Origin: an uncultured Campylobacter sp.
GTDB lineage: Bacteria > Campylobacterota > Campylobacteria > Campylobacterales > Campylobacteraceae
Direction of reading: 5' to 3'
Length of the DNA stretch: 64,000 bases
Assembly (NCBI GenBank): GCA_937990735.1
Contig: CALKQT010000071.1
Span: forward strand, 24,030-88,029
Made by a program: the position numbers and the translations under genes. Positions 25,416 through 33,143 of this stretch are shown here, in pieces. The notes beneath the pieces are model-generated. The model did not search any database. It was not told the DNA's origin and was given only the letters and a program-made list of their open reading frames with translations. Within the stretch, counting starts at the first letter, position 1, and each line of letters starts with the position of its first letter.

Positions 25416-25674
25416 AGCCTTTTAATAGCGCTTCGATTTGCTGATAATACATAGCCAATTCTTTAGCGCTTGCGGGATCTAGCCTATTAAATTTAGGTTT
25501 TACAGGCATTTCTATCTCGCATCTAACGGGAATATATACGTCTTTATATATCGTTTTCGTAATAGTTTCGGGCTTCGCGCAACCCGATAATAAAACGATC
25601 AAAATCAATAAGATTATAAAAACGATCTTTTTTGTCTTGCGTTCCGTGTTTGGTTCCAAAATAGAGGTTTTCAT
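25387..25674 (-). CDS. Outer-membrane spanin-like lipoprotein (Rz1-like)
   Basis: A 95-residue protein with a lipoprotein signal ending in the lipobox LLSGC around residue 32, followed by a Pro-rich, short periplasmic part. It overlaps the coiled-coil membrane protein gene by 4 nt. The pair fits a separated i-spanin/o-spanin system that fuses inner and outer membranes during lysis. The assignment is by architecture. Confidence 0.68.
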   Translation of the reverse strand: MKTSILEPNTERKTKKIVFIILLILIVLLSGCAKPETITKTIYKDVYIPVRCEIEMPVKPKFNRLDPASAKELAMYYQQIEALLKGCVKVYGNEH

Positions 25675-26066
25675 TTAGACAGCTCCTCGAATACGCTCTC
25701 GTAGTATTCTTTTAACTTTTTATCGTCTTTCATATCGGCAGGGGGACTTATCTTTTTATATTTTATATTTAGCTCCTTTTTTAGCTTTTTAGAATTCTCT
25801 TTTAAATTTTCGTTATCTATAGATATTTGCTTTATTTTTTCGTTTTGCAAGCCAAGTTTAGAGTTGCATTCGCTTAAATTTGCCTGCAAAATTTGTAAAT
25901 TAGCTTCGTTAATCAAAAGCTGCGAGTTTAAAGCTGAAATTTCTCTTTTTAAATTTGAATTTTTACAATATAAAGCTCCGATAATGCTTAATCCTAAAAA
26001 GCAAAATGTGATGAGAAGCATCGTAAGAGGATTTGTTTTCACAAAAGATTTAAAAATTTCAAACAT
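25671..26066 (-). CDS. Inner-membrane spanin-like protein (Rz-like)
   Basis: A 131-residue protein with one N-terminal TM helix (about 14-34) and a long periplasmic coiled coil from about 38 to 105, with leucine/isoleucine heptads. It sits upstream of the Rz1-like lipoprotein. This is the standard i-spanin architecture. A structural role unrelated to lysis is less likely because of the neighbouring holin. Confidence 0.68.
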   Translation of the reverse strand: MFEIFKSFVKTNPLTMLLITFCFLGLSIIGALYCKNSNLKREISALNSQLLINEANLQILQANLSECNSKLGLQNEKIKQISIDNENLKENSKKLKKELNIKYKKISPPADMKDDKKLKEYYESVFEELSK

Positions 26067-26081
26067 TCTAAACTCCCCTGC

Positions 26082-26348
26082 TTACTTTTCACTCATCATT
26101 TTCGGTCTGGTTTTTACCACGTCCGCGAACTCGTCGCTGCCTAGATACCAAAAAGGCCTTGAGCCGTCCTCATACTGAAATTTCGCAAAGTCGTCCGGGT
26201 GCGTCGCAAGGTGTGCGAACACCCTAAGGATATTCATCATATTGGATTTGTCCCATTGGTCGCATTTGCGCACCCGCAAAAAGATAACAAACGGGCAGGC
26301 TAGTATCCCTAAAATCAGCGCCGAAATAAAAATCAAAAGATAGCTCAT
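26082..26348 (-). CDS. Small membrane protein of unknown function
   Basis: An 88-residue protein with one N-terminal TM helix (about 3-25) and a soluble part ending in a D/F/W-rich stretch (DDFAKFQYEDGSRPFWYLGS). It overlaps the glycyl-radical-like gene by 4 nt and precedes the spanin pair. It may belong to the lysis cassette or to the small anaerobic-metabolism pair upstream. I do not recognise it. Confidence 0.6.
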   Translation of the reverse strand: MSYLLIFISALILGILACPFVIFLRVRKCDQWDKSNMMNILRVFAHLATHPDDFAKFQYEDGSRPFWYLGSDEFADVVKTRPKMMSEK

Positions 26349-26566
26349 TCCGCGCTCCTTTCATCTTTGCTTTCGTGATCGCAAGCTACTCGTTTGAGGT
26401 CGTGCTTGCAGATGCAACCGTTTGCTTCCTCGAACATCACGCGCTCTTTGTGTTCGCCAGTCTTACCGATATTAAAACTCTCTACCGGGCGCATATAGCC
26501 CATCACTCTCGTATAAACGACACATCGCGTTCGTTTTGCTTCTAGCTCTTTTGGAAATTCACTCAT
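26345..26566 (-). CDS. Stand-alone NrdD C-terminal-like (glycyl radical) protein
   Basis: A 73-residue protein. VYTRVMGYMRPVESFNIGK followed by GEHKERVMF resembles the C-terminal glycyl-radical loop of class III ribonucleotide reductase (TR-V-x-GY-L..FN-x-GK..E...R). The candidate radical glycine is in VMGYM near residue 23. Additional cysteines lie at CICK and ACDH. It overlaps the stop of a zinc-ribbon ORF by ATGA coupling. Together they resemble the two halves of an NrdD C-terminus as separate proteins. A spare-part or accessory role for host NrdD is inferred. Confidence 0.6.
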   Translation of the reverse strand: MSEFPKELEAKRTRCVVYTRVMGYMRPVESFNIGKTGEHKERVMFEEANGCICKHDLKRVACDHESKDERSAE

Positions 26567-26715
26567 TTTTTATCCTTTTCTTTGGTTTTTGGCTCTTCAA
26601 GCTCTTTTGCATCCGTCTCGTAGTTCGGGCTTTTCGGGCAGCCGTTCCAAGGGCAGGCTCCGTTTTTATCTAGTTTGCTGGCACATACGGGGCAGCGTTT
26701 AGCTCTTTTTCTCAT
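26563..26715 (-). CDS. 50-residue zinc-ribbon-like protein
   Basis: The protein begins MRKRAKRCPVC and contains CPVC and CPWNGC spaced to bind zinc, then an acidic/lysine tail. Its ATG overlaps the stop of the tail-fibre assembly gene (TAATG) and its stop overlaps the next start (ATGA). Double coupling supports that it is real. It resembles small zinc-ribbon partners, and its placement before an NrdD-like C-terminal protein is suggestive. Confidence 0.6.
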   Translation of the reverse strand: MRKRAKRCPVCASKLDKNGACPWNGCPKSPNYETDAKELEEPKTKEKDKK

Positions 26716-27170
26716 TATTCGTCTCCTTTTGCTAAATTTTCCTTTTGGGCTAGAAGCTCTTTGTATTCCTCTCTAAGCTCCGGCAATATGCTATCGTTTC
26801 CGATGAGTATGGCGTGACGGATATCCGCCTGCGCCTCCGTTATTTCGGTCTCAAGCTCACGAATTCTAGCCTCCGTCTCGCTAGGTTCTTTAGGCTTTGG
26901 TTTGCTTTCTAGCAGCCCTTTTTCTTGCCCCAGCTTTTCGATTTTTACTTCTTTGCCCTCCGCGTCGTAGTAGGTTTTACCGCGCTCATCTTTAACTAGC
27001 TCCCAAGCGCCATCTTTAAAACAGAGTGCATATCCGCTTTTTGCCTGCGGCGGTTTTTTATCCGTAGCATATGCCGGGATTAAAAATACGCCAGGTTCTA
27101 GCGGGCTTTCTATCGCTTCACTACTGCTCAAAAGCTCGCCCGAGATGGCATCATATCGGTATATTTTCAT
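26715..27170 (-). CDS. Tail fibre assembly protein
   Basis: A 151-residue protein that opens MKIYRYDAISGELLSSSEAIESPLEPG, followed by a WELVKDERGKTYYDAEGK segment and a long charged coiled-coil tail. This is the architecture of phage tail-fibre assembly chaperones (Tfa type), which cap or fold the adjacent fibre. It lies 9 nt downstream of the fibre gene. Confidence 0.75.
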   Translation of the reverse strand: MKIYRYDAISGELLSSSEAIESPLEPGVFLIPAYATDKKPPQAKSGYALCFKDGAWELVKDERGKTYYDAEGKEVKIEKLGQEKGLLESKPKPKEPSETEARIRELETEITEAQADIRHAILIGNDSILPELREEYKELLAQKENLAKGDE

Positions 27171-27179
27171 TTTGACCTC

Positions 27180-28220
27180 CTAGTATTTTATGAAGTAGTT
27201 AACTGCCACGTTTCGTGGTCTGTTTTCATTTGCTGTTGGAACTACTTTTGAAGCGTCAAATGTTACTACATCTTTAGATTGCTCTACAGCGCTATTAATA
27301 TCTTGGTAAGCTTCTGCTCCAGAAAGAGCTATATTATCTGCAAAGACTCCAGATATAGTTCCATTTGCTTGCAGTGACGATGATTTTCCTATACCCACAG
27401 CTCCTCTGATATTTCTAATCGCATCCCCTTGGGCGCTACCGAGCACTCTGCCACTATCTATACCCCGTCCGTTATCGGCACCTCTTAAAAATTCTCCTCT
27501 TAAATCGGGGATATTGAATGTAGTTGTTTTATCTCCTGCTCCGTAAGCAGTGCCGATAGCGGTAAAAAGTGCGGAGTAAGCGCTGCGGCTAAGTGCCGAG
27601 CCGTCGCAAAGCAAATAGCCTTCAGGTGCATTTGCCGCGGCGCTTGCGATGATGGTGCCGGCAGGAGCGGCATTTTTAATCTGCTCTAAAACTTTGGCTT
27701 TTAAAGCAAATTTATCATCGCATTGCGTTTTGGTATAGACGTCTAGGGCATTTGCCTTCGCAGATAGTAGGTTTTGTGTCCATTTTCTGGTGGCTAGCAC
27801 TATGTTATTATCGACTTTTAGCGTGATATCGTTAGCATTATCTACCTGCATGATAAATTTGATCGTGATATCCTTTGCGCTACCTTCTGCAAGCTTTGGT
27901 TTATAGGTGCGCGGAAGTTTGGCCACCGCGAAAAGCTCATCATTTGCGGTATAAATTCCCGCTTTATTGATATAAAAACCTCCGACGTCCGCGTTTATCA
28001 CGCCCTCGGCGATTAGCTGATGCGGATCGGCTTCATCTACTATCAGGCTATTTATGCTAAAGCTGTGTTTTACACCCTCAAGGCGCGTGATGCTTTGATC
28101 GATCTCGCCTTCATCGTCGCTGACGCTCATCTTACTTAAGGCGATCTGCGTTTTATTAGCAGCCGCTTTTAACAGTAGATCGATACCCTTGTTAGTTAAA
28201 ATACTAAAGTATTCTTGCAT
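27180..28220 (-). CDS. Tail fibre protein with tail-collar domain (gpH-like)
   Basis: A 346-residue fibre. The N-terminal tail-fibre attachment domain (about 1-160; FSILTNKGIDLLLKAAANKTQIALSKMSVSD at the start) is like P2 gpH. The C-terminal collar domain (about 190-260) contains PAGTIIASAAANAPEGYLLCDGS and FNIPDLRGEFLRGAD. It should recognise the host surface. It overlaps gpI by 17 nt, in the P2 order J-I-H-G. Confidence 0.88.
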   Translation of the reverse strand: MQEYFSILTNKGIDLLLKAAANKTQIALSKMSVSDDEGEIDQSITRLEGVKHSFSINSLIVDEADPHQLIAEGVINADVGGFYINKAGIYTANDELFAVAKLPRTYKPKLAEGSAKDITIKFIMQVDNANDITLKVDNNIVLATRKWTQNLLSAKANALDVYTKTQCDDKFALKAKVLEQIKNAAPAGTIIASAAANAPEGYLLCDGSALSRSAYSALFTAIGTAYGAGDKTTTFNIPDLRGEFLRGADNGRGIDSGRVLGSAQGDAIRNIRGAVGIGKSSSLQANGTISGVFADNIALSGAEAYQDINSAVEQSKDVVTFDASKVVPTANENRPRNVAVNYFIKY

Positions 28221-28809
28221 CTAGTTTTACCTCCATTGTTTCGTCGAATTTAAATGTGAGCGCGCAATACTTTTTTGAGCGGATCTGCAAATTTTCTATT
28301 TGAAGCGGATATACGCTCACGCTCTCGCCGCTTAAGCTTGCGCTTGCAGCTTTGATTCGTGCGACGCTAGCTAGCGCTATGCTCGCTCCGTCATATACCG
28401 AGCGGACGTTTTTATATGTCTCTATCGTTTTATCGCTTTTATTAAGCGTAGTAAAATCTATGCCTTTGTTGCTTGCTTCAAATTCGAGTTTAAAATGATA
28501 CGGCTCGCCGCCGTATTCATGCCATTCTTTAAGCGTAGTGTCCGAATATAAAGATTTAAGCGCCTTTGCAAGCGTGGCAAAAGTTCCCTCGTCAAAATAT
28601 GTCTTTATAGGCTCTTTCAAGAGTTCTTTTGTTTCATCTAGGCTTGTGCTCTTTGGCTCTATGTCAAATGTATATGCCAAGAATGCGCGATTAAAATCGT
28701 TTTGATTATAAAAAAACCGCTCGTCGAATTTGAGCCACTCCTGCATCTTTTGCCCCAAAACCTCATCGACTCTAAAAAGCATATCGCTATAGGTGCGTAA
28801 GTCAATCAT
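28204..28809 (-). CDS. Baseplate/tail protein gpI
   Basis: A 201-residue protein of the P2 gpI family. The order J-I-fibre is preserved, and the segments FNRAFLAYTFDIEPKSTSLDETKELLKEPI and WHEYGGEPYHFKLEFE fit the family. It is a wedge component of the baseplate that links the tail fibre. It overlaps baseplate J by 8 nt. Confidence 0.82.
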   Translation of the reverse strand: MIDLRTYSDMLFRVDEVLGQKMQEWLKFDERFFYNQNDFNRAFLAYTFDIEPKSTSLDETKELLKEPIKTYFDEGTFATLAKALKSLYSDTTLKEWHEYGGEPYHFKLEFEASNKGIDFTTLNKSDKTIETYKNVRSVYDGASIALASVARIKAASASLSGESVSVYPLQIENLQIRSKKYCALTFKFDETMEVKLDARIL

Positions 28810-29842
28810 TGCTAGCCTTTAAAATTTGTAGGTTTTGCAATATCAAGATACTGTCTCGATCTATGTTTGGAATTTGGCTTTTGACCTCTACAGCCTTTGT
28901 ATTTTCATCGAATGCTATCTCTATGATCTTTGAAAAATGCGGCGTAAAGCCGATTTCTAGCGAGCCAAAATACTCCTTGATCTTTTGCGTAGCATCTCTC
29001 AAAACCTCCGCAAACATAAAGTCTTGGATGAGTTTTATCTCGATTTCTAGGTCAAAATTTATCTTATTGGCTTCTTTTATCATTAATTGATCTGTAAGCG
29101 GAATGCGCCCGTCAAGAGATTCTTTGATTTTCAAAGTCGCCGTCGCTTCATCAAATTTAGATAGATAAACGATCTGCACCACTCCGGCGCGTAGCTGATA
29201 AACGCTTGCTTTTGTGATGCCCTCAACGCTTAAAATATAAAAAAGATAGCTTTTTGCGCTCCCAGCAGTGCTGAATCGATGCATCGAGAGTAAAAAGCGC
29301 GCTCTAAGCTCGTCATCGCTTTCGCGAGCCTTAAAGCCACTGAATGGGCTTATCATTTTTATGTCGGTTACGTAGATATTTGGGATCTCAAGCGTCGTAG
29401 TTTCATAGCTTTCTTTAAAATACTCTTCAGCTTCAATTTTAAGAACCTTAGTATCGGCTATATTTGTATCTTCGAGCAAATACGCAAAATGCCCGGCGCC
29501 GTCGGTAAATTTCGTCCCTTTTGGCAGATACGTAGCTGAGCTTACGTTCACTTCGACCTGTGCGATCGGCTTTACCTCATCGTTTCTTTTTATGCCGACA
29601 AGCGCGACGAGCTCGTCGAGGTATTCGCCGGTGCTAAAATTTAGATAGTTATTAGCGATTTTTATATTTATGAGTTCAAAAAAATGGTTTAGTCGATACA
29701 AAAAAATATCGATAAGCGTCATATAGTCATCGCCCACAAGCGGGATATAGTCAAGCTTGCCGCTTTTAATCTTAAACTCATTGATGATATTTTGACGCTC
29801 GGCATCGATATTGAGAGGTTTTATAAAATTTGGCACTTTCAT
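28802..29842 (-). CDS. Baseplate wedge protein gpJ
   Basis: A 346-residue protein of the baseplate J/gp47 family. Visible are SPFSGFKARESDDELRARFLLSMHRFSTAGSAKSY in the middle and a C-terminal region ending with PFSKI-like FTPHFSKIIEIAFD. It forms the baseplate wedge with W. It overlaps W by 4 nt. Confidence 0.9.
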   Translation of the reverse strand: MKVPNFIKPLNIDAERQNIINEFKIKSGKLDYIPLVGDDYMTLIDIFLYRLNHFFELINIKIANNYLNFSTGEYLDELVALVGIKRNDEVKPIAQVEVNVSSATYLPKGTKFTDGAGHFAYLLEDTNIADTKVLKIEAEEYFKESYETTTLEIPNIYVTDIKMISPFSGFKARESDDELRARFLLSMHRFSTAGSAKSYLFYILSVEGITKASVYQLRAGVVQIVYLSKFDEATATLKIKESLDGRIPLTDQLMIKEANKINFDLEIEIKLIQDFMFAEVLRDATQKIKEYFGSLEIGFTPHFSKIIEIAFDENTKAVEVKSQIPNIDRDSILILQNLQILKASND

Positions 29843-30135
29843 AGATTTACCCTTATTTCGTCTTTTAGCTCGCTATCTTTTATTTTATACGTTACTTTTG
29901 CTTCGAGCCTGCCGTTTTCATCGGGAGTTATATCGATGCCGATTTCTTGCGCGCGCGGCTCGTAAGTTTCTATCTGGCTTTTTAAATCTCTTTTATAGGC
30001 TAAAATTTCGCTTAGGCTCATTTGCTTGTCGATGTATCTGTCAAGTCCGAACGTAGGACGCAGCGTTTTGGTAAATTTAGAAGTTTTCACGATGCGAGAT
30101 ATGTTTTCGTTTATTGATATTTGATACATTTTCAA
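29839..30135 (-). CDS. Baseplate wedge protein gpW (T4 gp25-like)
   Basis: A 98-residue protein of the gp25/W lysozyme-like baseplate family. It contains NISRIVKTSKFTKTLRPTFGLDRYID, an acidic EPRAQEIGIDIT (the family E-P-R signature) and a beta-rich end. It joins the sheath to the baseplate wedge. It lies between V and J as in P2. Confidence 0.9.
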   Translation of the reverse strand: MKMYQISINENISRIVKTSKFTKTLRPTFGLDRYIDKQMSLSEILAYKRDLKSQIETYEPRAQEIGIDITPDENGRLEAKVTYKIKDSELKDEIRVNL

Positions 30136-30186
30136 CCTTTTGGTCGTATCATATCAAAGGCGTTTAGGTATTTTATACAAGGGATT

Positions 30187-30807
30187 TTAGCGCGGTAAAG
30201 ACGTTCCGCCGTCGGTATCGTTATGCGTGTGACCGGTTAGATCCCCGCGTGCATCGGTGATATTTCCGCTCAACTGGATATCGCCATTTATTTTTACATT
30301 GCCCTTTATTTCAAATGTTCCACTGCCACCACCCGCGCCAGTAGTGCTTATCGCGCCTTGTATCGTTGTATTGCCTTGCAACAAAATAGACGGACTTTTG
30401 ATGGTCGTGCTTTGGGACGAGATATTTGCATTTTTCGTAGTGATATTCACTTCGCTTGAGGTTAGTATATTTATGGTTTTTGCATTTAGGATTTCAAGAG
30501 TTGAACTAGCGCTATCGTAGCTGATCGTCGTGCCGTCCTCATACTCTGTTATCTCTTTGGTTTGGCTCACTCCGCTTGGCTCTTTGCAGGTATCATAAAA
30601 TATCGCTCCTATCGCGCATTTTATGCCACCCTCACCTAGTTCGGTCAAAAATACCTGCTCGCCCACGCGCGGCGGAGAAAAGCTTCTTTTAAATGAATTT
30701 GCTCGTTGCAGATACGGTATAAATTTGGTTATAGTTCCGAGATAATTTACCCTGACTAAGCTTTTTGTCTCGTTTATCTCGCAGATCGTGCCGATAGCTT
30801 GCATCAT
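30187..30807 (-). CDS. Baseplate spike protein gpV
   Basis: A P2 V-like spike of about 206 residues from the ATG at 30807. An upstream TTG at 30819 is in frame but less likely. The N-terminal OB-fold part has IGTICEINETKSLVRVNYLG and GEQVFLTELGEGG. A repetitive beta-helix follows, and the apex ends with GHTHNDTDGG. The H-x-H near the tip is the iron-binding motif of P2-type spikes. It pierces the outer membrane during infection. Confidence 0.88.
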   Translation of the reverse strand: MMQAIGTICEINETKSLVRVNYLGTITKFIPYLQRANSFKRSFSPPRVGEQVFLTELGEGGIKCAIGAIFYDTCKEPSGVSQTKEITEYEDGTTISYDSASSTLEILNAKTINILTSSEVNITTKNANISSQSTTIKSPSILLQGNTTIQGAISTTGAGGGSGTFEIKGNVKINGDIQLSGNITDARGDLTGHTHNDTDGGTSLPR

Positions 30808-31205
30808 CAAAGCTCCCAAAGCCCCGTATGATATACGAATTTTAAGGATAATTGCGTCATCACGTAGTCTTTATCAAGCACTTCGATGCTTGATCGGTTG
30901 ATGCTTTCAAGTGTCTTAAAATTAAAACCGCCCCTTAAATCCTTTAAATTTTGTAAGACTTCAATCGTGAGTTCGTCATTTTTCGAGTATGATGTAGTTA
31001 TCAGGCTTATACTGATACTCAGTTCATGCTTCAAGCCTTCAAAATTTGCTGTCTCGACGTCATCAGTAGTGTCTTTTATAACGATCAAGGGCAAATTTTC
31101 TTTATCAAATGCATAAATTTCAAATACTTCAATATTGATATTTAGTTTTTTTAGGTGTTCCTTTAGCGCCGATACGATCACAGCGCGTCTGTTTTCAGGC
31201 ATCAT
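30807..31205 (-). CDS. Probable tail terminator / head-tail completion protein
   Basis: A 132-residue protein. A central ENLPLIVIKDTTDDVE and a repeating HELSISISLITTSYSKNDE fit the pattern of lambda gpU-like minor tail or tail-terminator proteins. The position between head-tail joining and spike genes supports a neck or tail-completion role. Family assignment is uncertain. Confidence 0.5.
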   Translation of the reverse strand: MMPENRRAVIVSALKEHLKKLNINIEVFEIYAFDKENLPLIVIKDTTDDVETANFEGLKHELSISISLITTSYSKNDELTIEVLQNLKDLRGGFNFKTLESINRSSIEVLDKDYVMTQLSLKFVYHTGLWEL

Positions 31206-31498
31206 AGTTCCCTTAAAAATAGTCTTTTTAAAATTTGGCTTTCAAGTATGATTTTTGTTATCTCGTATTTTTCGCCCAAAATTTCGACCTCATCTTTTAG
31301 CCTCATGTCCTCGTTATTTTGAACGGTCATGAGGGCGGTAATCTCTGTTCCTACCGCCCCATCATCAAAAATCACTTTTGAGTTTTGATTGAAATGACAT
31401 TTTCTTACGCTGCCGTCTTTTAGGACTTTCATACTGATGCAGAAGTCTTGATTGATGATAGCTTTTACATCGGCTTGAACCATAGCCAAATCTATCAT
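31202..31498 (-). CDS. Probable head-tail attachment protein (gpFII-lambda-like)
   Basis: A 98-residue beta-rich protein, with DDGAVGTEITALMTVQNNEDMRLKDEVEILGEKYEI in the core. The size and place between capsid and tail-terminator genes fit lambda FII-type head-tail attachment proteins. Overlaps of 4 nt on both sides show coupling. There is no direct motif proof. Confidence 0.5.
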   Translation of the reverse strand: MIDLAMVQADVKAIINQDFCISMKVLKDGSVRKCHFNQNSKVIFDDGAVGTEITALMTVQNNEDMRLKDEVEILGEKYEITKIILESQILKRLFLREL

Positions 31499-31815
31499 TT
31501 ATCTTTGTTGCCTTTGCTTTGCTTATTGCCGGCGGTTTTATTCGTTTTATCAGTAGCACTAGCGTCTTTATCATCCTCGCCAGATTCGTCATCGTCATTT
31601 TGATCGTCCTCGTCTTTGGCGGCGGCATCTTTGATCTGTTTGTTTGTCTGACCTCTTAGGCGTTTTTGCTCCTCTTCGCTGATAGCTTGCAGTGCTCCGA
31701 TAATTTGCATCCTTTGGATAAAATTCCTATCCGTGCTGTCGGGCAAGTCTATGATGTCGCCAGCTTTTTGGTATTTGTCACCTATTTTTGTGTTGTATAA
31801 AACTCTAAATTTCAT
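31495..31815 (-). CDS. Head-region phage protein with acidic-lysine tail
   Basis: A 106-residue protein. The first 45 residues (FRVLYNTKIGDKYQKAGDIIDL) form a small beta domain, as in short head proteins that follow capsid genes in many phages. The remaining half is low-complexity D/E/K/T/N. It has an AAAGGAGTC ribosome site. The exact function is unknown, and a head-tail or capsid-decoration role is possible. Confidence 0.6.
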   Translation of the reverse strand: MKFRVLYNTKIGDKYQKAGDIIDLPDSTDRNFIQRMQIIGALQAISEEEQKRLRGQTNKQIKDAAAKDEDDQNDDDESGEDDKDASATDKTNKTAGNKQSKGNKDK

Positions 31816-31846
31816 TTTTGACTCCTTTAAATTTGTGTGCTAAGAG

Positions 31847-31874
31847 ATGGTAACGACATTGGCGTCGTTACCAT
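31847..31874 (-). other. Stem-loop after the major capsid gene
   Basis: A perfect 11-bp stem (31847-31857 with 31864-31874) closes a 6-nt loop, 7 nt beyond the capsid stop codon and inside the late operon. There is no U-run on either strand, so it is not a standard intrinsic terminator. A 3' end stabiliser or partial terminator would raise capsid mRNA relative to downstream genes. Confidence 0.6.
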
Positions 31875-31880
31875 TAAAAT

Positions 31881-33143
31881 TTACGCGCTAGTTTTTGAGA
31901 TCGCAAAAGACTTCTCGCGTGCAAGCTTGGCGTCGATGTCATAAAATGCTTGTAGTAGCACGTTACCACCCTCTTGCATTAGCGGTAAGACTTCAAGCGA
32001 GCCAAACGCTCCGATCCAGATGTCCTCGAAATTTCCAAAGATCACGTCACCTGCTTTTAGGTTATTGTTTTTGAAATACGCGTATCCTTGAAGGTCGCTG
32101 TCGCCGGTGTCTATAAGCATGCGTTCAACGCTATTACCGCGCTTTGTAGCTCTTAGCTTGCTGATGTCCGTGCCGTTTAGGAAAAATTTGCTGTGTTCGG
32201 TATCAAGCCCCGCCGCGTCAAGGCTATCGCCAAATTTTAAGATACCTTCAAGCGTTGGCGTAGTCATAAAACCCGCGATACTTGGCACTCCGCTCGTTTC
32301 AAATAGCCCTTTTACGACGCCCTTGCCATAAAGCAGCGTTTGCTCTAGCTTCTTGCGGATCGCGTCTTTTAGCTTTTTATAGGCAAAGCTTTCAAGCTCG
32401 AATGCGTTCATATTTAGCATCGTTCTTGTGATAACGATGTTCGCGTTTAGCGTATGCGGGCTTAGTTGGATAGCATCGAAGCTTAAATTTTCAGCGTCAC
32501 GGCGTTTGCCCTCCTCGACGAAGTCAGCCGTGATGCTTGACGTATCACGCGGTATAGTGAGATTTGCGCTTAGATTTGGTAGCCAAGTGCAAAAGCTTAA
32601 TAGCTTGCTATCTTGTTTAAGTTGCTCGATCAGTAAATCGCCGCGATACTCCCTATTTACCGCGTCACTTGCCGTGCCCGTGCTTGTAATGTTATCGGCA
32701 AAATTTGCGATAAAACTATCAGGCAAGGTAAATCGCCCGATCTCGCGCCCTTTAAATTCAAGCTCGCGGCTTAGGTCGATATTTCTATCGACTGCCGATT
32801 TGATGATGTTTGCGAGACTAAATTCGCCGTCATCTTGCCTACCTTTGGCTTTTATATTTACGGTCTCAAATTTGCTCTGTGCGTTAAGCTTTGCCATGTC
32901 TTTGCTGAATTCGGCGTAACTTTTACCCGCGGCGATGGCTTCTAAACCCTCTTTGTCGCGCCCTAAAATTTGAGCTAGTTCGATGATATTTTTTTGCTCT
33001 GCTTTTTGCATCGCTATCTGTTCCTCTTGTTTTTTTGGCTCGTTTTGCTCGCTTCGCTTAGAAACCTCGGCAAAGCCGCCGCGTTGCTGGTTTTGCTCTG
33101 CGCTCGGTTGCGCTAGCCCTGTGTTCTTGTCGTTTTCTGGCAT
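31881..33143 (-). CDS. Internal in-frame translation product: scaffold plus capsid (420 aa)
   Basis: The nested start is MPENDKNTG at residue 176 of the fusion. AAAAGGAG at 33156-33149 lies 5 nt before the ATG, an almost ideal ribosome site encoding the linker LKGEQ. Phages such as lambda (C/Nu3) use nested starts for scaffolds in this position. The product would lack the protease domain. Confidence 0.6.
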   Translation of the reverse strand: MPENDKNTGLAQPSAEQNQQRGGFAEVSKRSEQNEPKKQEEQIAMQKAEQKNIIELAQILGRDKEGLEAIAAGKSYAEFSKDMAKLNAQSKFETVNIKAKGRQDDGEFSLANIIKSAVDRNIDLSRELEFKGREIGRFTLPDSFIANFADNITSTGTASDAVNREYRGDLLIEQLKQDSKLLSFCTWLPNLSANLTIPRDTSSITADFVEEGKRRDAENLSFDAIQLSPHTLNANIVITRTMLNMNAFELESFAYKKLKDAIRKKLEQTLLYGKGVVKGLFETSGVPSIAGFMTTPTLEGILKFGDSLDAAGLDTEHSKFFLNGTDISKLRATKRGNSVERMLIDTGDSDLQGYAYFKNNNLKAGDVIFGNFEDIWIGAFGSLEVLPLMQEGGNVLLQAFYDIDAKLAREKSFAISKTSA

